In this document: positions 1-5,272 of the stretch, in pieces
Layout of the letters: each line of letters starts with the position of its first letter
Numbering within the stretch: the stretch's first letter is position 1
NCBI GenBank assembly: GCA_015222355.1
Contig: JADFVC010000151.1
Span: 1-5,272, forward strand
Origin: Chloroflexota bacterium
GTDB taxonomy: Bacteria; Desulfobacterota; Desulfuromonadia; Desulfuromonadales; Geopsychrobacteraceae
Length of the DNA: 5,272 bases
Reading direction: 5' to 3'
The notes under the pieces: model-generated
What the model was told of the DNA's origin: nothing
The model's input: the letters and a program-made list of their open reading frames with translations, nothing else
Databases searched by the model: none
Program-made: the position numbers and the translations under genes

Positions 1-545
1 CCGTAGTTGTGCCAGATTTTTATCCGGCCGGTTGCGGCAAGAGTGCTGACAGCAAAGGTTATCCCGCTGGGTACAGTGAGGTAGACGGTTCCCGTGTCAG
101 AGCTTGTGCCGTTCGGGTTGAACACGATCCGATCGTTGGGATAGGAGACGCCATCACCAATGGCCACAGCATTCAGTTCTCCCTGGTTGCTGCCAAAGGA
201 AACATTTTGCGGGAGTGTGATTGTACGAAAAACGGTGTCGTCGCCATCTCCCCAGGTTACGGGGTCGGCAGGATCTTCCGGGGCATAGGGTTCGCCCGAA
301 TTGCTGATGACGACATAGCTGTTTGCTCCGGGATTGAACTGAATGGCCCAGGGCCTGGTATCGCGTATCGCCCTGGTGCGGGCCAGATTCATGTTGCTGG
401 TGAGATCTCTGGCAACACTTTTCAGTTGAGCCTTATCCCCTTTGTTGCCCATGTAGTAGTATGCTGTCATCATCATGATCGACATCATACTGATTACAAT
501 AATGACTTCGAGCAGGGTGAAGCCTTTCTGATCGGATCTTCTCAT
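1..545 (-). CDS. GspH/FimT-type minor pseudopilin (partial, C-terminus cut by window edge)
   Basis: Reading the minus strand from the ATG at 545 gives 181 residues with no stop before the left edge. The N-terminus is a classic type IV prepilin signal: a short basic leader (MRRSDQKG), then FTLLEV. Prepilin peptidase is expected to cut between Gly8 and Phe9 and to methylate Phe; Glu sits at mature position 5. Residues 9-32 form the hydrophobic helix that anchors pilins in the inner membrane. It is unusually rich in Met (M20, M21, M24-M26, M32) and is followed by three Tyr. An amphipathic region (KAQLKSVARDLTSNMNLART) and a beta-rich globular domain follow, ending near TGRIKIW, the usual closing strand of GspH/FimT domains, so only a few residues are probably missing. 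Family members are minor pseudopilins that help start assembly of type II secretion pseudopili or type IV pili. The sequence does not say which machine this one serves. GGAAGGA at 556-562 (complement) is a plausible ribosome binding site 10 bases upstream. Confidence 0.88.
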   Translation of the reverse strand, partial: MRRSDQKGFTLLEVIIVISMMSIMMMTAYYYMGNKGDKAQLKSVARDLTSNMNLARTRAIRDTRPWAIQFNPGANSYVVISNSGEPYAPEDPADPVTWGDGDDTVFRTITLPQNVSFGSNQGELNAVAIGDGVSYPNDRIVFNPNGTSSDTGTVYLTVPSGITFAVSTLAATGRIKIWHNY

Positions 546-649
546 TGTCCGACATTCCTTCCAATGGTGATATGTCTTTGGAATGTGCTGAGCATGGCCT
601 TAATGGTTAAGAATTGCGATAGCACATCACTCCAATTTTTTACCAGAGA

Positions 650-679
650 ATTATGTGATATTGCTCCAGTCGGAAACAA
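650..679 (-). promoter_or_regulatory. Candidate sigma-70 promoter for the pseudopilin gene
   Basis: On the minus strand, TTGTTT (complement of 674-679) and CATAAT (complement of 650-655) are separated by 18 bases. This resembles -35 and -10 boxes and would give a leader of roughly 100 bases before the ATG at 545. The surrounding 600-770 region is AT-rich, so chance matches are likely. I saw no clear sigma-54 (-24/-12) site, which some pilin genes use. Confidence 0.3.
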
Positions 680-771
680 TATAATTATTGACAAACAACC
701 TGATTTGATAATTCCAATAGATTGGAGTTTTCTTATTCTTATCGCTTATTAAAAGCAATTATTGTGCCGGA

Positions 772-1359
772 TTGGAGGGCTTGTTTCCGGGGGTTAGATC
801 GTCAGGCGAGGGGTATAGTTATGCAATATTTGTCAAGAATGTGCATTTTTTGCATTTATGCCGCGGGTTCAAAGTAAATGCCTTTCGCATCAGCCTGCTT
901 GCAGCTGAGGAGCGCTTCTTCGGTGTTTCCGGGCTGCTACTGCATAACGGCAAAAAAATCCAGGGTGTTCTGCCAGCCCGAACCTTCTTTAAGTATTCCG
1001 TCAAGCCGGGAACCCACACCTTTAAAACCTCCTTGCTGTTGGTCCGGGCTGTTCCGGTGACCATAGAAAGCAAGCAGCCGGGACAAACCCACTACATCCG
1101 GGTGGAGTATCAATTCGGGGTGCCGTTCGCTTTCAAGATGGTTGAGGTGTCAGCAGCCGAAGCTCTGGCGGAAATCCCCAGCTGTTTTGATATTACCGGG
1201 AAAAAGGCGGTGCCGGACGCGGCGTCAACAGAAACCAAACCGGCTGTGGAGCCGAGGGCTGTCAAGCCTGTGAAGGGTGCCCCGGCATCAGCTGCGCCTT
1301 TTCTTATGCCTGAAGCTTGGCCCCGTGTCTCGTTTATCCCCATTGTAGACGACCGGTGA
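772..1359 (+). CDS. DUF2846-like protein, N-terminus uncertain (possible frameshift)
   Basis: The frame from the TTG at 772 gives 195 residues. Residues about 34-136 resemble the DUF2846 family of small, often lipoprotein, beta-sandwich proteins. A strand (KVNAFRISLL) is followed by GLLLHNGKKIQGVLP (the 'protein-Gly-Lys' turn), a FFKYSVKPGTHTF segment with the family's PG.HT signature, then PGQTHYIRVEY and an EALAEI tail. The last 55 or so residues are Ala/Pro/Lys-rich and probably disordered. Molecular function is unknown for the family. The first 33 residues look unlike coding sequence: they are AT-rich and lack a good lipoprotein signal. The TTG at 772 has no convincing ribosome binding site. 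GTG at 841 is another in-frame start, and it would put a Cys at position 7. A much better start signal (GAGGGG then ATG at 821) lies in another frame that stops at 875-877. The gene may therefore be frameshifted near the T-run at 846-851, or it may start late. The domain assignment rests on motif memory, not a search. Confidence 0.55.
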   Translation: MEGLFPGVRSSGEGYSYAIFVKNVHFLHLCRGFKVNAFRISLLAAEERFFGVSGLLLHNGKKIQGVLPARTFFKYSVKPGTHTFKTSLLLVRAVPVTIESKQPGQTHYIRVEYQFGVPFAFKMVEVSAAEALAEIPSCFDITGKKAVPDAASTETKPAVEPRAVKPVKGAPASAAPFLMPEAWPRVSFIPIVDDR

Positions 1360-1388
1360 ATCAGCTTTCCCTCGCTGTCGGCTTCCTC

Positions 1389-1394
1389 TATAAT
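1389..1394 (+). promoter_or_regulatory. Candidate -10 box immediately upstream of the helicase gene
   Basis: A perfect TATAAT lies 8 bases before the ATG at 1403. If used, transcription would begin at about 1401-1403, giving a leaderless or nearly leaderless mRNA. This would fit the lack of any Shine-Dalgarno sequence in the C-rich bases 1395-1402. The matching -35 (TTTCCC at 1366-1371, 17-base spacer) is poor, so this is a weak call. Co-transcription from the upstream gene, only 43 bases away, is the alternative. Confidence 0.25.
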
Positions 1395-1402
1395 CCCACC
1401 CC

Positions 1403-3925
1403 ATGCTTGAATATTTCTCCTCTGATAGTTTATTGCAATTGCGCTATGCCATTGACGAAGCTGGCGGCAACGAGGTGTTTGTCCTCGGCCAGGTCGATGC
1501 CGAACGGCGGATCGTCCAGGTCGAGGTGCTGGCGCGGGGCTCGGAAGCGGCTGTTCCGGCGATTCTGCAGACCTGTAGATATGGCGATGTTGTTATCCAT
1601 AATCATCCTTCCGGTGATCTCAGACCCTCTGCGGCAGATATCGAGGTTGCCTCGCAATTCGGCTCTTTAGGAGTCGGCTTCTACATTGTGAATAACACTG
1701 TGGATAAGCTGTATCGGGTTGTGGAAGTTTTTGCCGGGAAGGATGAACAGAAGCTTTCGCTGGAGCAGATCGGTGCATTGCTCGGGCCGGATGGAGTCAT
1801 CGCCAACAAGCTGCCCGATTACGAGGAGCGCCCCGAGCAGTTGCGGATGGCCTTTGCCGTCAGTGAAGCCTTCAATCAGGGACAGCTGGCGGTGGTCGAA
1901 GCCGGCACCGGTACCGGCAAGAGTCTTGCCTATCTGGTCCCGGCGCTGCTCTGGGCACGGGCCAATGGGGAGCGGGTGGTGGTTTCGACCCGTACCATCA
2001 ATCTGCAGGAACAGCTGATCCGCAAGGATCTGCCGTTTTTGCAGCGGGCCACCAATATTGAATTTCATGCTGTCCTGGTCAAAGGGCGCAGTAACTACCT
2101 GTGCCGGCGGAGAAGTGAGACGGCTGGCCGGGAGCCGGGATTATTCGATCAGGGGGTTGACGAGCTTCAGCAGATTCTTAAATGGGCTGAAACCACCGCC
2201 GACGGCTCAAAGGAAGATCTCTCCTTTATCCCCAGCTACCAGACTTGGGAAGAGGTCTGCTGCGAGGCGGATCAGTGTGCGCGAGTCCGCTGCCAGTATT
2301 ACCGCCAATGTTTCTTCCATAAGGCGCGGCGTCAGGCGGCACGTGCCGACATTCTGATAGTCAACCACGCCCTGCTGCTCTCCGACCTGGCCCTGCGCCA
2401 GCAGACCGGCAACTATTCGGCAACTGCCGTACTGCCTCCTTTTGAGCGGGTAATTCTTGATGAGGCCCATCATCTGGAGGATGTTGCCACCAGTTATTTT
2501 TCGGTACAGATCACCCGGTTCACCTTCTCCCGGGTGCTGAACCGACTGCGGCATCCGCGCAAGCCGAATCTGGGCCTGCTGCCGCGATTGCTCGATCAGT
2601 TGTCGCGGGAGCTGCCGGAGAGCGAGGATGAACTCTACCGGGCTCTGCACGAGCGGATTGAGGCGCTGATCTCCCGGCGCCAGAAGTTGTTGGAACTGGC
2701 TCTGGAAGAATTGCAGTCGATCGGTGAGGAATTGCCGGCGGCACTCGGCAAACAGGTTTCGGCCAAATTTGAATTGAAGCACCGGGTGCTGCCCGGGTTC
2801 CTGCAGAGTGCTGAATGGCAGCAGATTTGCGAGCGGGTCGAGAGGATGCGGGTTGGCAGTCGCGAACTGGCCGAAGGGTTGCTGGAGCTATTGCGCGCTG
2901 CCGATGCCCTGCCCGAGGATGTGGCCGACAAGCTTAACTCTTCGCTGATCGACCTGCGCGGTATTGCCGGTCGCCTGGAGGGGATTGCCGCCGATCTGGC
3001 TTCCTTTCAGGCCGCGGCTGAAACCAGTTGCCTCTGGTTGGAGGTGAAGGAAGGGCGGATCGGCCGCGGCAAAGGTTTGCTGACCAGCCTTTGCCAGGCA
3101 CCGCTTGAGGTGGCCGAAAGTCTCAATAAGGCCCTCTATCAACGCTTCCGTACCCTGGTGATGACCAGCGCCACCCTGACCGTGGCCGGTGCTTTCGGCT
3201 ATTTCCATTCACGGGTCGGCCTTGATCGGGTCGAGCCGGGACGGTTGACCGAACTGAGTCTCGATTCCCCTTTCGATTATCCACAGCAGGCACTGGTGGC
3301 AGTGCCGACTGACCTGCCGGAACCGGGTAAGCCGGGGTTTGCCGAAGCGGTACGCGATGCGGTGGAAAAAGCGGTACTTGCCAGCGGCGGCCGCAGTTTC
3401 GTCCTTTTTACCTCTTATGCTTTATTGCGTCAGGTGTATGAAGAGCTTTCCCCGGTCCTCGAAGCGCAGCGTCTGCGCTGTCTACGTCAGGGCCAGGAGA
3501 ACCGTCACCGGTTGCTCAAGCGTTTTACCGAGGATGAAAGCAGTATCCTCTTCGGCACCGATTCTTTCTGGGAGGGTGTTGATGTGCCGGGGCGGTCGCT
3601 GGAACAGGTGATCATCGCCCGACTGCCGTTCAAGGTGCCGACCGAGCCGGTGCTTGAGGCCCGCGCCCAGGCGATCGAGCAACGCGGCGGTGATTCTTTC
3701 ATGGAATACACGGTGCCGCAGGCGGTGATCCGCTTCAAGCAGGGCTTCGGCCGCCTGATCCGGCATCGGCGGGATCGGGGTGTGGTGTTGATCCTCGATA
3801 CCCGGGTGGTGCGACGTGGTTACGGGCGGATGTTTTTACGCTCCCTGCCAGCGGCACGGGTGGTGCGTGGAACGAGTGATGAGGTCTTTGATGAAATCGG
3901 CCAGTTTTTTACTGAGGAAGGGTAA
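1403..3925 (+). CDS. JAMM (RadC-like)-DinG fusion: XPD-family iron-sulfur DNA helicase
   Basis: This 840-residue protein joins two domains. Residues 9-110 form a RadC-like JAMM/MPN+ domain: H66-x-H68-P-S-G-D72, then P75-S76 and D79, with E48 the likely catalytic Glu. A RadC-like strand segment (GVGFYIVNN) follows. Residues about 135-840 form a DinG/XPD superfamily 2 helicase. It has Walker A AGTGTGKS (167-174), motif Ia VVVSTRTINLQEQL (192-205), DEAH box (353-356), TSATL (588-592), FWEGVDVPG (722-730) and motif VI QGFGRLIR (780-787). Cysteines C234, C292, C297 and C303 match the 4Fe-4S ligands of E. coli DinG; the last three have the same spacing (4 and 5 residues between). DinG-type enzymes unwind DNA 5'-to-3' and resolve R-loops, D-loops and forked structures in the cytoplasm. 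Firmicute DinG proteins carry a DnaQ-like exonuclease at the N-terminus; here a JAMM domain takes that place. An in-frame TAA at 1391-1393 makes ATG 1403 the earliest ATG/GTG/TTG start, although no ribosome binding site is visible. The helicase call is near certain. What the JAMM domain cleaves or binds is unknown. Confidence 0.96.
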   Translation: MLEYFSSDSLLQLRYAIDEAGGNEVFVLGQVDAERRIVQVEVLARGSEAAVPAILQTCRYGDVVIHNHPSGDLRPSAADIEVASQFGSLGVGFYIVNNTVDKLYRVVEVFAGKDEQKLSLEQIGALLGPDGVIANKLPDYEERPEQLRMAFAVSEAFNQGQLAVVEAGTGTGKSLAYLVPALLWARANGERVVVSTRTINLQEQLIRKDLPFLQRATNIEFHAVLVKGRSNYLCRRRSETAGREPGLFDQGVDELQQILKWAETTADGSKEDLSFIPSYQTWEEVCCEADQCARVRCQYYRQCFFHKARRQAARADILIVNHALLLSDLALRQQTGNYSATAVLPPFERVILDEAHHLEDVATSYFSVQITRFTFSRVLNRLRHPRKPNLGLLPRLLDQLSRELPESEDELYRALHERIEALISRRQKLLELALEELQSIGEELPAALGKQVSAKFELKHRVLPGFLQSAEWQQICERVERMRVGSRELAEGLLELLRAADALPEDVADKLNSSLIDLRGIAGRLEGIAADLASFQAAAETSCLWLEVKEGRIGRGKGLLTSLCQAPLEVAESLNKALYQRFRTLVMTSATLTVAGAFGYFHSRVGLDRVEPGRLTELSLDSPFDYPQQALVAVPTDLPEPGKPGFAEAVRDAVEKAVLASGGRSFVLFTSYALLRQVYEELSPVLEAQRLRCLRQGQENRHRLLKRFTEDESSILFGTDSFWEGVDVPGRSLEQVIIARLPFKVPTEPVLEARAQAIEQRGGDSFMEYTVPQAVIRFKQGFGRLIRHRRDRGVVLILDTRVVRRGYGRMFLRSLPAARVVRGTSDEVFDEIGQFFTEEG

Positions 3926-4021
3926 AAGAGTCGCGATAATGAAGCTGATCCTGAAGTTTATCTGCAGCCGTTGCTTGAGGATGCCCTGGCCGATCTGCTG
4001 AGAGCTCAGGGAGTCTTTTAA
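3926..4021 (+). other. In-frame open extension after the helicase stop codon
   Basis: After the TAA at 3923-3925 the same frame stays open for 31 codons, to the TAA at 4019-4021. The peptide (including DPEVYLQPLLEDALADLLRA) has a composition typical of a real amphipathic helix: alternating Leu/Ala with acidic residues. There is no ATG, GTG or good ribosome binding site in this frame, so it could only be made by stop-codon readthrough. Otherwise it is the remnant of a longer C-terminus or of a small downstream gene, or the tail of a gene joined by a sequencing error. A chance open stretch of this length is quite possible. Confidence 0.3.
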
Positions 4022-4038
4022 GGGATACCGTCGACAAT

Positions 4039-4066
4039 TTGACAAGAGGTGCTTCTCGGCTATCTT
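4039..4066 (+). promoter_or_regulatory. Sigma-70 promoter for the rubrerythrin-like gene
   Basis: A perfect TTGACA (4039-4044) and TATCTT (4061-4066, four of six consensus bases) are separated by 16 bases. Transcription would start near 4073, leaving a leader of about 40 bases before the ATG at 4115. The site lies outside the helicase gene, so the rubrerythrin-like gene can be expressed on its own. Confidence 0.5.
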
Positions 4067-4100
4067 TTAATGACAGGGATACAGGCAATCAACCCGGTCA

Positions 4101-4109
4101 AGAGGAGGT
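4101..4109 (+). promoter_or_regulatory. Strong ribosome binding site that fixes the start at 4115
   Basis: AGAGGAGGT is a near-perfect anti-16S match, with its GGAGG core 6 bases before ATG 4115. It decides against the in-frame GTG at 4049, which would add 22 residues, has no ribosome binding site and lies inside the predicted promoter. Confidence 0.85.
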
Positions 4110-4114
4110 TTTTT

Positions 4115-4612
4115 ATGCCACAGGAAATGAGACACCAGGAAGCGATCAGGATTGCTGTCGAACGGGAAAAGGAACTGATGTGCTTTTACCAGAAGGCGGC
4201 GGAGATGGTGACTGCCGGCGGCGGCCAGGAAGTTTTCGCGCGGTTGGCCAAGGAGAAAGAAGAGCATGTTGGTTTCTTCTTCCGCCATTATCGGGGTAAG
4301 GAATTCGGCACTCTGGAAGAGTTTGTTAAGGCCCCCTCTCCGTCGATCAAGCAGATCGACAAAGAGTTGAAAGGGGTGATTGATGCGCAGATGCACGAGC
4401 GCACGGCACGTGAAATCGCCATGAAGAAGGAGGAGCAACTGGAGAAAAGCCTGCGCAGTACGGCTAAACAGATTGTCGATCCGGGAGTGCGCACGATTTT
4501 TGACCAGATGGCTCAGGCGACGCGCAATCATTATGAAATTATTGAATCAGAGTATGCTCGTAAAATGGGCATGCCGCACGAAACAGATATCGATACCTAT
4601 GTCAGGGAATAG
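4115..4612 (+). CDS. Rubrerythrin-like ferritin-fold protein
   Basis: This 165-residue, highly charged and nearly all-helical protein has the layout of the rubrerythrin/ferritin-like diiron fold. Helix A (residues 8-32) carries E18 six residues before the F24-Y25 pair. Helix B holds an E48-x-x-H51 ligand pair (EKEEHVGFF). A linker follows, then helix C with E106/E107 and helix D ending in FDQMAQATRNHYEIIESEY. In the family, two Glu plus two ExxH motifs bind a diiron centre that reduces peroxide or handles iron. Here the second ExxH reads T136-R-N-H139, so one Glu ligand is missing, and the Phe-Tyr pair expected in helix C is Ser-Leu. The site may be asymmetric, mononuclear or inactive. There is no C-terminal rubredoxin CxxC domain, so it is not a full rubrerythrin. 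No signal peptide is present, so it is probably cytoplasmic. The gene has its own promoter and terminator and is likely monocistronic. Fold assignment is fairly sure; activity is not. Confidence 0.75.
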   Translation: MPQEMRHQEAIRIAVEREKELMCFYQKAAEMVTAGGGQEVFARLAKEKEEHVGFFFRHYRGKEFGTLEEFVKAPSPSIKQIDKELKGVIDAQMHERTAREIAMKKEEQLEKSLRSTAKQIVDPGVRTIFDQMAQATRNHYEIIESEYARKMGMPHETDIDTYVRE

Positions 4613-4663
4613 GCTTTTTTGGGGGAATCCGTCGGGATCAATCTGAATAACAATTTATTTGTG

Positions 4664-4693
4664 ACGCCGTTGGCTCGCACCAACGGCGTTTTT
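4664..4693 (+). terminator. Rho-independent terminator after the rubrerythrin-like gene
   Basis: A perfect 10-base-pair GC-rich stem (4664-4673 with 4680-4689) closes a 6-base loop (CTCGCA) and runs directly into five T residues (4689-4693). It lies about 50 bases after the stop at 4612 and separates that gene from radC. The minus strand has no matching T-tail, so it probably works only for plus-strand transcripts. Confidence 0.92.
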
Positions 4694-4718
4694 CTCTATT
4701 ATCGCTTGTGGGGGGGAT

Positions 4719-5272
4719 ATGCGATCAATCAAGAATTGGCCGGCAGATGAGCGGCCGCGTGAAAAATTACTTGCTTCAGGCGCGGAAAAACTCACCGATG
4801 CCGAACTGCTGGCGCTGATTATCCGTACCGGCGACTCCGCCAGTCAACAGAGTGCTGTCGACTTGTCACGCAGTCTGCTGAGCCGTTTCGGCTCGCTGCG
4901 TCAGCTCTCCGCCGCCAGTATCAGCGAACTCTGCCAACAATCGGGCATCGGCCCGGCAAAAGCGGCTGAAATTCAGGCCCTGTTTCAGATCGCCCGCCGT
5001 TTCAGCGACACTCGCCTGCGACCGGGACAAGTCTACCGTTCATCTCAAGATGCTTTTCAACATTTTCACGAGCGACTTTGTGATTATCGAAAAGAGCTGT
5101 TTTTTGCCCTGTTACTCGACAGTAAAAACCGCTTGATCCGTGAAGTGCAGATTTCCGAAGGCAGTTTGAGTGCCAGCATCGTGCATCCTCGCGAAGTTTT
5201 TGCCCCGGTGTTGCGTGAATCAGCTGCGGCAGTCCTGTTTGTCCATAATCATCCCTCGGGTGATCCATCACC
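4719..5272 (+). CDS. radC: RadC family JAMM protein (partial, C-terminus cut by window edge)
   Basis: From ATG 4719 the frame is open to the right edge, giving 184 residues of an expected 220-230. The start is typical of RadC (KNWPADERPREKLLASGAEK, then LTDAELLALIIRTG). Residues about 60-92 hold a helix-hairpin-helix (LCQQSGIGPAKAAEIQ), a DNA-binding element. The RadC JAMM domain follows: LLLDSKNRLI, the EGSLSASIVHPREVF segment with E159, then FVHNHPSGD with metal ligands H176 and H178. The distal Ser and Asp ligands lie beyond the window. RadC was once thought to be a DNA repair protein, but the original E. coli mutation was later assigned to recG. Its biochemical role remains unclear, though RadC-like proteins recur with DNA repair genes and mobile elements. 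A run of seven G (4710-4716) just before the ATG probably serves as the ribosome binding site, at unusually close spacing. A weak -10-like TATTAT (4697-4702) follows the terminator, without a good -35. Confidence 0.95.
   Translation, partial: MRSIKNWPADERPREKLLASGAEKLTDAELLALIIRTGDSASQQSAVDLSRSLLSRFGSLRQLSAASISELCQQSGIGPAKAAEIQALFQIARRFSDTRLRPGQVYRSSQDAFQHFHERLCDYRKELFFALLLDSKNRLIREVQISEGSLSASIVHPREVFAPVLRESAAAVLFVHNHPSGDPS

Noticed and set aside
688..712. Plus-strand promoter TTGACA with GATAAT for the 772-1359 gene
   Set aside because: The two boxes are only 13 bases apart, too close for sigma-70, and no good -10 occurs at 16-18 bases from TTGACA.
9..752. A 247-codon plus-strand open frame
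   Set aside because: It lies opposite the pseudopilin gene and runs on into AT-rich intergenic DNA. Its product has no recognisable domain, while the minus strand gives a clear prepilin leader and GspH-like domain.
843..860. Short direct repeat of TGCATTT
   Set aside because: Only two imperfect copies in low-complexity, T-rich sequence; no array or mobile-element context.
2207..2782. A 191-codon minus-strand open frame within the helicase gene
   Set aside because: It lies opposite a gene with every expected helicase motif, its product shows no family resemblance, and it reflects codon bias of the real gene.
3973..4019. Possible terminator after the helicase gene (CCCTG pairing with CAGGG, then TTTT)
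   Set aside because: The stem is only 5-6 base pairs with a large loop and a four-base T-run, too weak to call beside the clear terminator at 4664-4693.
4067..4531. A 154-codon minus-strand open frame opposite the rubrerythrin-like gene
   Set aside because: The opposite strand has a promoter, strong ribosome binding site, ferritin-like motifs and terminator; this frame has none of these.
1..5272. Defence island, CRISPR array, phage or transposon content
   Set aside because: Checked on both strands. No repeat-spacer pattern, transposase, integrase or inverted-repeat ends were seen; RadC and DinG alone do not make a defence system.

Overview
The window reads like an ordinary chromosomal segment from a Gram-negative, GC-moderate bacterium. 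The gene content suggests a deltaproteobacterium of the Desulfuromonadales type (Geobacter/Pelobacter/Desulfuromonas-like): a type IV pilin-like GspH/FimT protein, a rubrerythrin-like protein, RadC, and a DinG helicase with a JAMM domain fused in front. This placement is inferred from gene content and codon style; nothing in the window proves it. No tRNA, rRNA, CRISPR array, insertion sequence or phage gene is visible.

Layout. (1) Positions 1-545, minus strand: a GspH/FimT-type minor pseudopilin with a textbook prepilin leader, cut by the left edge just before its C-terminus. (2) Positions 546-771: an AT-rich intergenic stretch with a possible minus-strand promoter. (3) Positions 772-1359, plus strand: a probable DUF2846-like protein whose N-terminus is doubtful. 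A well-placed ribosome binding site and ATG lie in a different frame, so a frameshift is possible. (4) Positions 1403-3925: the main gene, an 840-residue XPD/DinG-type iron-sulfur DNA helicase with an N-terminal RadC-like JAMM domain. All four cluster cysteines and the main helicase motifs are present. After its stop, the same frame stays open for 31 more codons. (5) Positions 4115-4612: a 165-residue rubrerythrin-like ferritin-fold protein with its own promoter and a strong ribosome binding site. A clear intrinsic terminator at 4664-4693 follows. (6) Positions 4719-5272: radC, cut by the right edge within its JAMM motif.

How the genes relate. Two separate proteins in the window carry the same HNHPSGD metal-site motif: the helicase fusion and RadC. 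Only the rubrerythrin-like gene lies between them. A RadC-type domain covalently joined to a D-loop/R-loop-type helicase, next to a free-standing RadC, suggests a shared role in genome maintenance. That role is inference, because the biochemical function of RadC is not settled. The rubrerythrin-like gene (oxidative stress or iron handling by family) appears to be its own transcription unit. The pilin-like gene at the left belongs to a different, divergently oriented unit.
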